64,000 nt of DNA from GWE2-40-63 sp041664345 (GTDB taxonomy: Bacteria > Bacteroidota > Bacteroidia > Bacteroidales > SZUA-534), in contig JBAYKX010000026.1 in the NCBI GenBank assembly GCA_041664345.1, forward strand, positions 1-64,000. The letters are read 5' to 3'. Numbering within the stretch: position 1 is the stretch's first letter; each line of letters starts with the position of its first letter. Made by a program: the position numbers and the translations under genes. The notes under the pieces are model-generated. The model did no database searches, had not been told where the DNA came from, and saw nothing but the letters and a program-made list of their open reading frames with translations. Shown here piece by piece: positions 45,019 to 54,596 of this stretch.

Positions 45019-46542
45019 TTATTCTGATGAATGAAATTGAGCCAACGTGTTTACTTTGGGACATTCATTGCTGGTAACAGTTTCATTAACCTTGTTAAAT
45101 GAAAGGTACTTTTCCATTAATGCATTAAATAACATTTGTGCTACAATATGTCCCCCTTTACGGTTAAAGTGAATGAAATCGGTACTTGCCAATGGAGGTT
45201 GGGCAAATACCCAGCTAGGCATGGAATTCCGGCCACCCATTGCTTCATATAAATTCCAAAAGGCACAACCTGTAATTTGTGCCGCATTTTTTTGAGCCTG
45301 AATCACTTTTTCTATCGATGCATACGATTCATAATCATTCCCTTTACGCTCTGACATATCAGAAACACCTATTACCACAATTGGAATCTCTGGCATTATC
45401 TTTTTTATATATGTTAATTGACGGCTTAAAATCCGTTCGTAAAAATCATAATTCTTCGTTTGGTAAGGAACTACATTCACTCCAAATTCAATCAGAATTA
45501 AGCCCGGATTCAGCAATGTCAGCATTTCTTGTAATTGGGAAAAATCGAGCCGGGTAAATTCAGTGCCGGAGCTTCCCCTAAAGGGTAAGTTATCAACCGA
45601 CACTCCATTGGGGGCATCCAATGCTATTCCATATATATCGGGACTTTTAGTTGCTTCAAACTCAATGCGGAATTTCTGCGGTGCTTTCTCCATATTCCAA
45701 CAAAAACTTTGAGTAGCAAAAGTGGAATCAATCTCTTCGAACCATATTAAACTGTCGTTATAATAACCCTTCACTTGAAATGATTGGCTGGCATGGCCAT
45801 AAAATACCCGGCATTTTGTAAAATTATTTACTGAAGTATAGGCCATCCCTGAACGCCCAAATTCAATAGTTGCCTTGTTAGGTTCATGAATAATAGGTAA
45901 ACTATCATCGGAATAAGAGGTAAACCTTGCAAAACTTCCTAAAACGCCAAATTTGTGGTGTGGTAGGATGGTATCGTTTTTAAAGTACACCGCATGCTTC
46001 ATCCAATTTGATGATGCCTGATGGATAATTGATGAAGATTCTGCAATTGCTGGCATTGCTGGCATAAGACCAGGTCCGCTTCCGCCAAATTTTTGTTGAA
46101 ATTTATTGCGTAAATATCCAGTAATCCGGTCTCCTTCAATTTGACTATCGCCATAATGGAAAATTCTGACGTTGTTATGATTGGAGTTATTCAGGCTTTT
46201 AAAGAAAGGATTTAGCACGAGTGAATCCCCTGAAGGAAACTCAATGGGTTGAATTTTTTGGCTAAGAACCGATGATTTAGCCCTAATGGTATCTTTAGTC
46301 TGTATGATAAGGCTGTCAGAAAAAGTTAGGCTATCCTGTTCAATAAGAGATTCATTTATTGCAATAATGCTCTTGATATCGGCATATTCAATGTTTTTGC
46401 TTTTAAGACTGGTTAAATCCCAATGAAATTTTAAGGTTAGTGAAGGAGTTACAAAAATTCCCTCCTTTGGGAAAACATAAGCCAGACCTAATATTAAGGT
46501 CATTACTAAAAGCAATAATCCGAGAATTTGTACTGGTTTCAT
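45019..46542 (-). CDS. membrane-anchored SGNH/GDSL-type hydrolase
   Basis: A 507-residue protein with an N-terminal membrane helix or uncleaved signal (ILGLLLLVMTLILGLAYVF). Block I HYGDSQIEGDR places the candidate nucleophile Ser at residue 133, GVNV near 347 resembles a later block, and STDFIHFNRKGG places the Asp-x-x-His pair at 455 and 458. Such periplasmic SGNH enzymes can act on acetylated wall or polysaccharide; the substrate here is inferred only from the neighbouring mpl and transglycosylase genes. Confidence 0.8.
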   Translation of the reverse strand: MKPVQILGLLLLVMTLILGLAYVFPKEGIFVTPSLTLKFHWDLTSLKSKNIEYADIKSIIAINESLIEQDSLTFSDSLIIQTKDTIRAKSSVLSQKIQPIEFPSGDSLVLNPFFKSLNNSNHNNVRIFHYGDSQIEGDRITGYLRNKFQQKFGGSGPGLMPAMPAIAESSSIIHQASSNWMKHAVYFKNDTILPHHKFGVLGSFARFTSYSDDSLPIIHEPNKATIEFGRSGMAYTSVNNFTKCRVFYGHASQSFQVKGYYNDSLIWFEEIDSTFATQSFCWNMEKAPQKFRIEFEATKSPDIYGIALDAPNGVSVDNLPFRGSSGTEFTRLDFSQLQEMLTLLNPGLILIEFGVNVVPYQTKNYDFYERILSRQLTYIKKIMPEIPIVVIGVSDMSERKGNDYESYASIEKVIQAQKNAAQITGCAFWNLYEAMGGRNSMPSWVFAQPPLASTDFIHFNRKGGHIVAQMLFNALMEKYLSFNKVNETVTSNECPKVNTLAQFHSSE

Positions 46543-46586
46543 GAACCAATGATTCTTAATTGGAAATGGAAAAGTTGAAAAGGTGA

Positions 46587-48143
46587 TTACCCTTTCACTT
46601 TAATTTTTAGTTGTTGCCCAATGGAAATATTCCGTCCATTACTCATTCCATTCCAACGCATGATATCGGTATCGGTAACCCCGGGATATTGTTTGGCTAT
46701 ATCCCATAAAGTATCTCCGCTACGCACTGTATAGTATTCAAAATCGCCGGATGTTATTGCTTCTGCTGATTCAATGGCTTTAGCTACCACTGATTTGCCA
46801 ATACGGGCCTGCTTTTGCTCAAATGTCATGTCATCAATAGTTTCGCAGCTAGCTACTTTATTCTTATGCACATAAACTGTAAGCTTTTGCCCTCCCCTGA
46901 TGGTGTTTCGATAAATGTTATTCCAATTTCGAAGATCGGCCACATTAACACCATACCAATTTGCAATAAAACCTAAATTATCACCGGACTTAACCGAATA
47001 ATAAAGTTTTCGGTGGTCTTTACTGGGTGGTCCAGAGCTATAGGTATTGTACTCCGGAGCTTTTGATAATGCCTCAGGATTAAAATAGATGGAATCGTTA
47101 TAAGCTATAATAGAATCTTGAAGTTCAATAAAACGAGTAGTTTGATTGAATGGGAACCGCAAAACATAACTTTTTCCTTGCCCTGGAACAATATCGCGTC
47201 GGTATTGTGGATTCAGGCTCCGTAGATCAGAAACAGTAATGTTCAATACATGGCTTATTTGTTCTAGATGTATTCGGTTTTTAACCACCACCGTATCACA
47301 AAGAATTGGCAATTCACTTCTTTTAGTTGTTAGATTATGTTCGCTATAGTAATTCATCACATAATTAGCCGCTATAAAGGCAGGAACATAACCCCGGGTT
47401 TCGCGAGGCAAGTAATAATATATTTCCCAATAATCGCGTTTGCCACCACTTCGCCTGATTGCTTTATTAACATTCCCTGGACCACAATTATAAGCAGCAA
47501 TAACTAAGGTCCAATCCTGGTAAATATCGTAAAGGTCTTTCATAAAGGCCACTGCTGCATAGCTGCTCTTAATAGGATCACGGCGCTCATCGACATAACT
47601 ATTTACTTCGAGCTTGTACATTTTACCAGTATAGTACATGAATTGCCAAATACCGCTCGCCCCAGTCCGTGAAACGGCATTAGGGTTCAATGCCGACTCA
47701 ATAACCGGCAAATATTTAAGTTCCATTGGCATGGCATTGGCATCGAGAATCTCTTCAAAAATTGGAAAATAGTAATCGGAAAGGCCAAGCATTCTCTCAA
47801 CCATGTCCCTACGTTTATGCGTGTACATGTGAATATAATTCCTGACAATGGAATTATACGACATATCAAAAACCGTAGGTAATTTCGCTAATCGGGCTTT
47901 ATAAACGGAATCAGGAAAATCGGGAATGTATAATGAATCAATAAAATCTTCCACAATGAATGAAGTATCATTTCCCGGCGACATTTGTTTACTATACCAA
48001 CGGGTAACCAAGCTATCCATTTCATTATTATAAGCAAGTTGGTTAACTAAAGTAGTATCGCCTAAAGTATTTAAAGCAATAGCATTAAAGTTTATGAAAG
48101 GAATGAATAGAAGAGAAAAAATCAGTTTCTTTTGCATTATCAA
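46587..48143 (-). CDS. membrane-bound lytic murein transglycosylase with LysM domains
   Basis: A 518-residue MltD-like protein with a signal peptide (KLIFSLLFIPFINFNAIA). The SLT domain has KYLPVIESALNPNAVSRTGA, with the likely catalytic Glu in VIESAL, and IAAYNCGPGNVNKAI. At least two LysM repeats follow (YYSVKSGDNLGFIANWYGVN and YTVRSGDTLWDIAKQYPGV), and a weaker one precedes them. It cleaves peptidoglycan glycan strands. A start two codons later is equally possible. Confidence 0.92.
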   Translation of the reverse strand: MIMQKKLIFSLLFIPFINFNAIALNTLGDTTLVNQLAYNNEMDSLVTRWYSKQMSPGNDTSFIVEDFIDSLYIPDFPDSVYKARLAKLPTVFDMSYNSIVRNYIHMYTHKRRDMVERMLGLSDYYFPIFEEILDANAMPMELKYLPVIESALNPNAVSRTGASGIWQFMYYTGKMYKLEVNSYVDERRDPIKSSYAAVAFMKDLYDIYQDWTLVIAAYNCGPGNVNKAIRRSGGKRDYWEIYYYLPRETRGYVPAFIAANYVMNYYSEHNLTTKRSELPILCDTVVVKNRIHLEQISHVLNITVSDLRSLNPQYRRDIVPGQGKSYVLRFPFNQTTRFIELQDSIIAYNDSIYFNPEALSKAPEYNTYSSGPPSKDHRKLYYSVKSGDNLGFIANWYGVNVADLRNWNNIYRNTIRGGQKLTVYVHKNKVASCETIDDMTFEQKQARIGKSVVAKAIESAEAITSGDFEYYTVRSGDTLWDIAKQYPGVTDTDIMRWNGMSNGRNISIGQQLKIKVKG

Positions 48144-48210
48144 TAGTATTAGTCAATAAATTAATTTTAAAAGCGGCACTTACCATATATAAAATGCAAA
48201 TATAGAAAAA

Positions 48211-48813
48211 TCAGAATTGAATTGCACATCGAACACCAAATGATGCATTTGATGACCAATTATTATTATATAATGGTGATGGAATTAAAACCGGCTCCAC
48301 ATGAAATGAAAGGTCTTCGCTCATGTCAAAATCAAATAAGTTTGCATCCACATTGGCATCAATAATTTGGGCTACGTACAAAAGTCCAATACTTATATAC
48401 ATTAAGTCCCGATAACGACGCCAGGTCTCCTTTTGACGGAGCATATTATTTTCACCGGCTCCGGGATAAGGATCCTCCAAATCCTCACCCTCATTAATCC
48501 GTATTTTAATGTCGTACGCGTCCTTATATTTATTGTAAACAAAGTTGTTATAATTTGCATAATACAAAAGACCCGTAAAACCTGCGTAAATAATGGGTGT
48601 TTTCCAGTATTTTTGATTATATATTTGACCTAACCCTGGCAACAACGCTGACATAAAGGTCGCTTTAAGGGGAGAATGGGTTTTAAGAAACGAACTGTCG
48701 GATTGGTAATAATCAGAACTCAGCTGCGCACTTCCTTTAAATGAAATAAAAAGAAATAGTATAATAAGAGGACAAACCTTAGGCAATATGCATTTTTTGT
48801 TTGCCCTAATCAC
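48211..48813 (-). CDS. DUF5683 family membrane protein
   Basis: A 200-residue protein with a signal peptide (CPLIILFLFISFKGSAQ) and the family motif KATFMSALLPGLGQIYNQKY followed by two membrane segments. Function is unknown. It sits between parB and the transglycosylase, an order I recall from other Bacteroidota. Confidence 0.85.
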   Translation of the reverse strand: MIRANKKCILPKVCPLIILFLFISFKGSAQLSSDYYQSDSSFLKTHSPLKATFMSALLPGLGQIYNQKYWKTPIIYAGFTGLLYYANYNNFVYNKYKDAYDIKIRINEGEDLEDPYPGAGENNMLRQKETWRRYRDLMYISIGLLYVAQIIDANVDANLFDFDMSEDLSFHVEPVLIPSPLYNNNWSSNASFGVRCAIQF

Positions 48814-48825
48814 ATGTATTTTATG

Positions 48826-49716
48826 TTAAGCGTTAGTTTTATCAAGAATAGCAATAATCCGCTCCAAATCTTCATCTGACTTAAAGGGAATAATAATTTT
48901 TCCATTTCCATTAGCACCGCGTTTAAATTCCACTTTAGCACTAAAATGATTATTCAAATGATGTTCCAATTCTTTATAATTTGAATAAGCCTCTGATTTT
49001 GAACCTTTTTGAATATCAGTAGGCTCTTTTGGTTCTTCTTTTATTTTACGAACCATATCCTCAACCGAACGAACCGAAAGTCCATCGTTAAGAATTTGCT
49101 CGAAAATATACAATTGATCGCTTGCATCTTCAATGGTTATTAGCGCCCGGGCATGGCCCATGGAAAGCATTTTCTTCCGTATTCCCAATTGAATTTCGGC
49201 GGGCAGTTTTAGCAAACGCAAATAATTTGTAATGGTGGATCGCTTTTTACCGACCCTATCGCTCATGTTTTCCTGAGTCAGTTTGCATTCGTCAATCAAT
49301 CGCTGGTAGCTTATAGCAATTTCAATGGCATCCAAATCTTCGCGCTGAATATTTTCAACCAAAGCCATCTCTAACATACCTTGATCATCGGCAGTTCGGA
49401 CATAAGCTGGAATGGTTGATAAACCGGCCATTTGAGCTGCACGGTATCTACGTTCACCTGATATTAATTGGTATTTTGATGTGCCTATTTTGCGCACTGT
49501 AATTGGCTGAATAATCCCAATTTGTTTAATTGATTCTGCTAATTCGTTCATTGCTTCTTCATCAAAATCGGTTCGGGGCTGAAACGGATTTGCCTCAATA
49601 AACCGAACATCGATTTCGTCGATGCTAGAACTTCTGTTAGAATCATTACGCATATTTCCTGCGTCTTCAATAAGGGCTCCAAGCCCTTTCCCCAGTGCAC
49701 TTCTTTTAACTGACAT
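48826..49716 (-). CDS. parB: chromosome-partitioning protein ParB
   Basis: A 296-residue CTP-dependent DNA clamp for chromosome segregation. It begins KRSALGKGLGALIEDAG and has the nuclease-like motif SGERRYRAAQMAGL, ALVENIQREDLDAIEIAISY and a helix-turn-helix (ENMSDRVGKKRSTITNYLRL). The C-terminal dimerisation region is present. It lies 11 bp after parA. No parS site was recognised in the window. Confidence 0.96.
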   Translation of the reverse strand: MSVKRSALGKGLGALIEDAGNMRNDSNRSSSIDEIDVRFIEANPFQPRTDFDEEAMNELAESIKQIGIIQPITVRKIGTSKYQLISGERRYRAAQMAGLSTIPAYVRTADDQGMLEMALVENIQREDLDAIEIAISYQRLIDECKLTQENMSDRVGKKRSTITNYLRLLKLPAEIQLGIRKKMLSMGHARALITIEDASDQLYIFEQILNDGLSVRSVEDMVRKIKEEPKEPTDIQKGSKSEAYSNYKELEHHLNNHFSAKVEFKRGANGNGKIIIPFKSDEDLERIIAILDKTNA

Positions 49717-49727
49717 TTGGTTTATGA

Positions 49728-50528
49728 TTATTCAATGGTTTTACTTTGTGAATCAATTTGGGTTAAATTGTTTCGTTGCAATACTTCGCGAGCCAGGTTC
49801 AAATAATTGGTTGAACCTATTGAGGTAGCATCGTACAAAACAATGGGTTTTCCGTAACTAGGAGCTTCGCTAAGCTTTACATTACGGCCTATTAGGGTAT
49901 CAAAAACCATATCTTCAAAATGACGACGGACTTCATCAACCACCTGATTTGAAAGGCGCAAGCGGGAATCGTGCATGGTACACAAAAATCCTTCAATTTC
50001 AAGTTCAGGATTCAATCGGTTCTGAATAATTTTAATGGTATTCAGCAATTTTCCAAGTCCTTCCAATGCAAAATATTCGCACTGAACTGGAATTATTACT
50101 GAATCGGCTGCTGTTAAAGCATTTACAGTTATTAATCCTAAAGATGGGGAACAATCAATGAGAATAAAATCATAGTTGCCCCGTACCTTTTCAAGAACCG
50201 ATTTGAGCATTTTTTCCCGGTTCGGAAGTTCAAGCATCTCAATTTCGGCACCTACCAGATTGATATTTGAAGGCAATAATTCCAATCCTTCAATCTCTGT
50301 TTTAAGCAAATTATTAACTGGGTCGGCATCATCTACCAAACATTCATACAAACCCACCTTTATATTATTTACATCAAAACCAAAACCTGAAGACGCATTT
50401 CCCTGAGGATCAGCATCAACTAAGAGTACTTTATACTCGAGTACTGCCAAACTTGCGGCTAGGTTTATAGCTGATGTGGTTTTTCCTACTCCTCCTTTTT
50501 GATTTGCCAATGCAATAACTTTAGCCAT
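49728..50528 (-). CDS. parA: chromosome-partitioning ATPase ParA (Soj)
   Basis: A 266-residue Walker-type ATPase. The deviant Walker A KGGVGKTTSAINLA is at residues 10-23, and VLLVDADPQGNASSGFGFD and DFILIDCSPSLG are also present. It forms an operon with parB; together they position the chromosome origin. Confidence 0.97.
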   Translation of the reverse strand: MAKVIALANQKGGVGKTTSAINLAASLAVLEYKVLLVDADPQGNASSGFGFDVNNIKVGLYECLVDDADPVNNLLKTEIEGLELLPSNINLVGAEIEMLELPNREKMLKSVLEKVRGNYDFILIDCSPSLGLITVNALTAADSVIIPVQCEYFALEGLGKLLNTIKIIQNRLNPELEIEGFLCTMHDSRLRLSNQVVDEVRRHFEDMVFDTLIGRNVKLSEAPSYGKPIVLYDATSIGSTNYLNLAREVLQRNNLTQIDSQSKTIE

Positions 50529-50561
50529 GAGAAAATTCGTTTAAAAATAAAAGTAATTACA

Positions 50562-50594
50562 CAAATTTAACCTATCATTCCATTGATATTCAAT
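50562..50594 (-). promoter_or_regulatory. possible parAB promoter
   Basis: On the minus strand ATTG (50591-50594), 21 bp, then TAAATTTG (50562-50569), which matches TAnnTTTG. The leader would be about 30 nt. The rest of the 277 bp gap to the next gene shows nothing. Confidence 0.4.
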
Positions 50595-50805
50595 AAATAA
50601 CAATAGTTTAACCCTTTTTATAAGTTGGGGTGCAATTTAATCAAAAATATTAGAAAATTGTGGAAGATTTAGTTCTGGATAAATTAAATTAATTATTCGA
50701 TGAATAAAAGTTACCGCTTAATGAGTTCCTACTGATTGCCTTTGGAAGAAAGAAATCAATCAAATTTATTGAAAACTAGCCTGAACTTCTTTTAAGACAA
50801 CTAAA

Positions 50806-51975
50806 TTATTGCTGTTCTATATCGGCACTCTTCAAACTACCTTCGTACATGGAATATTTTCGAAAGGTACATTCTAAAGGTCCATTAAAAAGCTTTATTT
50901 TCTTTTCGGGTTTTAGTCCCAAAAATTTCATCACATCAGCATTGCTTCCAATTATCCACGATACAAATCCAGTAAAATCTACTTTTAGCTTATCCCCAAT
51001 TTTTTGGTAAAATAATTTAAGATCATCGGGTTGCAGCCTCTCACCATAGGGAGGGTTTGTGATCATGATTCCTGAATTTGTAAGTGGTTTTAGGTCGAAG
51101 AAATTTTTTGGAGCTACTGATATTTTTTTAGTTAAAAAAGCTTTCTCAATATTCTCTTCAGCTATTTTAATAGCTACCGGTGAAATATCGCTTCCATAAA
51201 TTTTATGTTTAAAATCAGATTCGCCGAATGATTCTTCCGATATTTCTCCAAACAAGTCGGCATCAAAATCTTTCCAGCTTTCAAATCCAAATTTGGCTCG
51301 AAAAGTTCCAGGGGCAATGTGGTATGCAATCATTGCCGCTTCAATTAAAATAGTGCCCGAACCACACATGGGATCATAAAAGTCGCAATCCTGCTTCCAA
51401 CCCGATAGTTTTATCATACCTGCAGCCAACACTTCGTTAATGGGTGCTTTGATTGTTTTAATCCGGTATCCCCTTTTAAATAAAGGATCGCCAGAACTAT
51501 CGAGAAGCAACTTGCATTGATTTTCGGTAATATGAATGTGTATTTTCAAATCGGGTGTTACGGTATCCACATCAGGACGCTTCCCTTGGCGGCGGCGGAA
51601 TTGATCGACAATGGCATCTTTTATTTTTAACGATACAAATTTGGAATGAACAAATATTTTGGAAAAGGTAACCGCATTTACTGACAGAGTCTCTTCAACA
51701 TCCATATAATTCCCCCAGTTAATCCGCCCAATTTCCTTGTACAATTCATCTTCATTGTTTGCTACAAATTCAGCAATAGGCTTTAAAATAGTAATGGCTG
51801 TGCGCAAATGATAATTAGCCCGATACATTATTGCTTTGTCGCCATCGAATAAAACTGCCCTGTTTTGCTTTTCAACATTGGTTGCTCCAATGTTCACCAA
51901 TTCATCTGCTAATACATCTTCTAACCCAAGAAATGTCTTAGCTACCAACCTGTATTGTTCGTTTTCTAGTTCCAA
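50806..51975 (-). CDS. THUMP-domain class I RNA methyltransferase
   Basis: A 389-residue SAM-dependent RNA methyltransferase related to the N-terminal half of E. coli RlmL. It has an N-terminal THUMP domain (FLGLEDVLADELVNIGATNV, HSKFVSLKIKDAIVDQFRRR), then a UPF0020-type Rossmann fold with DPMCGSGTILIEAAM and the N2-guanine catalytic motif TNPPYGERL. It probably modifies 23S rRNA, inferred from the family. Confidence 0.9.
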   Translation of the reverse strand: MELENEQYRLVAKTFLGLEDVLADELVNIGATNVEKQNRAVLFDGDKAIMYRANYHLRTAITILKPIAEFVANNEDELYKEIGRINWGNYMDVEETLSVNAVTFSKIFVHSKFVSLKIKDAIVDQFRRRQGKRPDVDTVTPDLKIHIHITENQCKLLLDSSGDPLFKRGYRIKTIKAPINEVLAAGMIKLSGWKQDCDFYDPMCGSGTILIEAAMIAYHIAPGTFRAKFGFESWKDFDADLFGEISEESFGESDFKHKIYGSDISPVAIKIAEENIEKAFLTKKISVAPKNFFDLKPLTNSGIMITNPPYGERLQPDDLKLFYQKIGDKLKVDFTGFVSWIIGSNADVMKFLGLKPEKKIKLFNGPLECTFRKYSMYEGSLKSADIEQQ

Positions 51976-52352
51976 TTTTTATGTGTTTAAAAAGAATGCG
52001 AAGAAACAAAAGCGACTACAATTATCCAAAAAATGCGCTATATATTAATTACGATATTGCTCATACTTTAAACTGATTTGATGATAAATAAGCTGGACTC
52101 ATTACCAAACATTAGATAGCCAAACATTTGAGGCGAAATAATTTAAATTGTTCTAAAACATTACCTACAATTTCAAGCCTTTTTACGACCTCCAGATTAA
52201 TAAATAAGCATTACAACCAGTAAAATCAGATGTTTAGCAGTGTTCAACAACATGTACTTTACAAAAAAGAATTGCCTTTTTATAATGTACAAATTCTAAT
52301 TTTAGGCTGTTAAAAAAACAGTTCTTTACCCATATATTAATACTATTGATAA
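51976..52352. other. gene-free divergent intergenic region
   Basis: 377 bp between two divergent genes. No exact TAnnTTTG box with a partner was found for either gene; TAATTTTA near 52300 is a near match for the plus-strand gene. A small CTGTT/AACAG hairpin is near 52309-52323. Nothing else is seen. Confidence 0.4.
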
Positions 52353-53693
52353 ATGAAAAAAATACTGATTTTAGGCGCCGGAATGGTGGCAGGTCCCATA
52401 ATAAAATATTTATTAGACCATAGATATTTTGTTACCGTAGCATCAAATACTCCCCAGCGTGCTGAATTATTAATTAATAAATCGTTAAAAGGAAATGCCG
52501 TTCATTGGGAAGCCAATCAATCAGCCGAATTAGATGAATTGATTCGTCAGCACGACTTGGTGGTAAGTTTGCTACCTTATAGTTTTCATGTAATGGTGGC
52601 AGAAAAATGTGTAGCCCATAAAAAAAACATGGTTACTACATCGTATGTAAAACCTGAAATGAAAGCACTGGATGAAAAGGCAAAAAAAGCGGGTATCATT
52701 ATATTGAATGAGTGTGGATTAGACCCGGGAATTGACCACATGTCGGCTATGAGAATTATTGATACCGTACATGGTTTTGGTGGAAAAATAGTGGAGTTTT
52801 ATAGTATTTGTGGGGCCTTACCGGCACCTGAATGTTCCGAAGATAATCCGTTCCGGTATAAGTTTTCATGGAGCCCTAAAGGGGTTATTTTAGCCGGTAA
52901 CAACGATGCTAACTACTTGAAACACTGTGAACAAATTCATATACCTACTGAAAATTTGTTCAAGGATAGGTTTAAACTAAAAATTACAGGTCTTGAAGAA
53001 TTGGAAGTATATCCCAACCGCGATTCAATACCCTATATGGAATTATATGGAATCCCTGAAACTCAAACCATGTACCGCGGAACATTTCGCTATATTGGAT
53101 GGTGCGAGACTTTGGACGCATTAAAAACCTTAAAACTTACTTCACAAGAAGTAATTGATTTTACTGGAATGACTTATGCCAATATGATGGCAATGATGAT
53201 AGGTGCAAAAAAAACTGACTCTATCAAGAAAGAAGTAGCTAAATTCCTTAAAAAAGATGAAGCAAATGTGGCCATTCAAGCCCTTTCGTTTCTTGGATTA
53301 TTTTCCAATGAACCTATGAAAAGGGGCAAAGATTCCACCTACGAAATAGTGTCGGACCTGATGATTGAAAAAATGATGCTTAAAGAAGATGAACGTGATA
53401 TGAGCATCATGCAACACATATTTTTAGCTGAATACCCCGATGGCAAACGGGAAGTAATTAAATCGAAATTACTTGATTTTGGAATACCCGGAAAAGATAC
53501 ATCCATTGCACGCTGTGTGGCATTACCGGCAGCCTGTGCCGTTCGGATGATTCTGGAAGAAGAAATTACCTTAACCGGAGTTCATATTCCCGTTTTGCCT
53601 GAAATTTACAACCCCATAATGATGGAATTGGAGAATATGGAAATTGAGATGGTTGAAGAATTCAATTTACCTTTAAGCCATATTATTGGCTGA
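52353..53693 (+). CDS. saccharopine dehydrogenase-like oxidoreductase
   Basis: A 446-residue enzyme of the saccharopine dehydrogenase/reductase family. The NAD(P)-binding loop LILGAGMVAGPIIKYLLDH opens the protein; VSLLPYSFHVMVAEKCVAHK and NECGLDPGIDHMSAMRII match the catalytic and substrate domains. In fungi the relative forms saccharopine in lysine synthesis; in Bacteroidota the pathway role is not established and lysine or polyamine metabolism is possible. It has no operon partner. Confidence 0.85.
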   Translation: MKKILILGAGMVAGPIIKYLLDHRYFVTVASNTPQRAELLINKSLKGNAVHWEANQSAELDELIRQHDLVVSLLPYSFHVMVAEKCVAHKKNMVTTSYVKPEMKALDEKAKKAGIIILNECGLDPGIDHMSAMRIIDTVHGFGGKIVEFYSICGALPAPECSEDNPFRYKFSWSPKGVILAGNNDANYLKHCEQIHIPTENLFKDRFKLKITGLEELEVYPNRDSIPYMELYGIPETQTMYRGTFRYIGWCETLDALKTLKLTSQEVIDFTGMTYANMMAMMIGAKKTDSIKKEVAKFLKKDEANVAIQALSFLGLFSNEPMKRGKDSTYEIVSDLMIEKMMLKEDERDMSIMQHIFLAEYPDGKREVIKSKLLDFGIPGKDTSIARCVALPAACAVRMILEEEITLTGVHIPVLPEIYNPIMMELENMEIEMVEEFNLPLSHIIG

Positions 53694-53788
53694 GGTATCA
53701 AATATTTTCGAATTTTTGAATAAGGGTGTTTGTCCCAAATTTTATGGTTTGAAAAATAAGTCGTTGAGTTAAGTCAGAAAGGCTTTAA

Positions 53789-53804
53789 CCTGCCAGGAGG
53801 CAGG
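53789..53804. repeat. CCTGCC-AGGA-GGCAGG hairpin
   Basis: A perfect 6 bp GC-rich stem with a 4 bp loop between the saccharopine dehydrogenase-like gene and the PIN toxin gene. It resembles a small Bacteroidota repeat; it could also terminate transcription weakly, although no T run follows. Confidence 0.45.
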
Positions 53805-53858
53805 CTGGTTTGAACGACGATCCGGGTTTATATCGGGACTCGGCGGTGTTAGGTGGCG

Positions 53859-54287
53859 TTATTTAATTCTTATTTCTTCCAATGTCATTATTGCACTAAG
53901 TAAATCATCAGAGGTTATCGCCAATTTTATATCTGATTTTACTGAAATTGCAGATGCCAATTGTATTGAATCAAGTGTTCTTAATCCTTTATTTCCATAT
54001 TTTACAACTAAATCCTTTGCAACATTTGCCAATTCATTACTTAGGTCAATAAATACAAATTTCGAATAATCATCTGTAAAGCAACTTATTAAAATCTCGG
54101 CATTCTCAGAACTAAGTAATTTTTGACGAACTTTTTTCCAAATCGCCGAATTGAACTCAATTTTCGCTATTTCCGATAAGTAAATCTGATCTATTTTTGT
54201 TGATTCAAAAAAACTATCAAGTTCATCTGTACCAGACTCATAGTGATAAAGCTTAAACAGCGAAGATGTATCAAGAAAAACTTTCAT
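53859..54287 (-). CDS. VapC-type PIN-domain toxin
   Basis: A 142-residue PIN-domain ribonuclease. The acidic metal ligands lie in MKVFLDTSSLFKLYHYESG, in LSEIAKIEF, in LRTLDSIQLASAI and in AITSDDLLS. It probably cleaves RNA when free of its antitoxin. The start overlaps the antitoxin stop by four bases (ATGA, 54284-54287). Confidence 0.88.
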   Translation of the reverse strand: MKVFLDTSSLFKLYHYESGTDELDSFFESTKIDQIYLSEIAKIEFNSAIWKKVRQKLLSSENAEILISCFTDDYSKFVFIDLSNELANVAKDLVVKYGNKGLRTLDSIQLASAISVKSDIKLAITSDDLLSAIMTLEEIRIK

Positions 54288-54514
54288 AACTCTGAACGCC
54301 TTTCTTCGATTACCGTATTAGAAAAAGAACCCAAAAATCCTTTTGATGCCTGTCTTGCTTTTGTAAATGAAAAATCCTTTTTTGACAAACCTTTGGAATC
54401 AATTAAAGTATCCTCATCTAAAAAAGTTACGATTACTGCCACTGACTTACTGCGTAATACTTTTCTTTCTAATTTAACTATTCCGTTTTCATATGTTCCT
54501 TTTATAGCAAGCAT
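54284..54514 (-). CDS. antitoxin of VapC-type pair
   Basis: A 76-residue protein with an N-terminal beta-rich part (MLAIKGTYENGIVKLERKV) of the short AF2212-like/DUF104-type antitoxin kind, and a C-terminal charged tail (FSNTVIEERRSEL). It precedes and overlaps the PIN toxin gene. A -7-like box is located just upstream. Confidence 0.78.
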   Translation of the reverse strand: MLAIKGTYENGIVKLERKVLRSKSVAVIVTFLDEDTLIDSKGLSKKDFSFTKARQASKGFLGSFSNTVIEERRSEL

Positions 54515-54527
54515 ATCATTTTTTTTT

Positions 54528-54535
54528 CAAATTTA
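54528..54535 (-). promoter_or_regulatory. possible -7 box of the PIN toxin-antitoxin operon
   Basis: TAAATTTG on the minus strand, an exact TAnnTTTG match 14 bp before the antitoxin start. No -33 box at the expected spacing was found. Confidence 0.35.
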
Positions 54536-54596
54536 GCAAAAAATATCAATTTAAGAAGTTGCGATTTAATGCATCCTAACCGAAGTTTTTTATGCA

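Noticed and set aside
48826..50528. parS centromere site near parAB
   Set aside because: No 14-16 bp palindrome of the GTTCCACGTGGAAC or TGTTTCACGTGAAACA type was found in or near the genes.
53820..53858. attC-like integron site (GTTAGGT next to a toxin-antitoxin pair)
   Set aside because: GTTAGGT fits the loose GTTRRRY pattern, but no matching RYYYAAC partner with the right spacing and no integrase were found.
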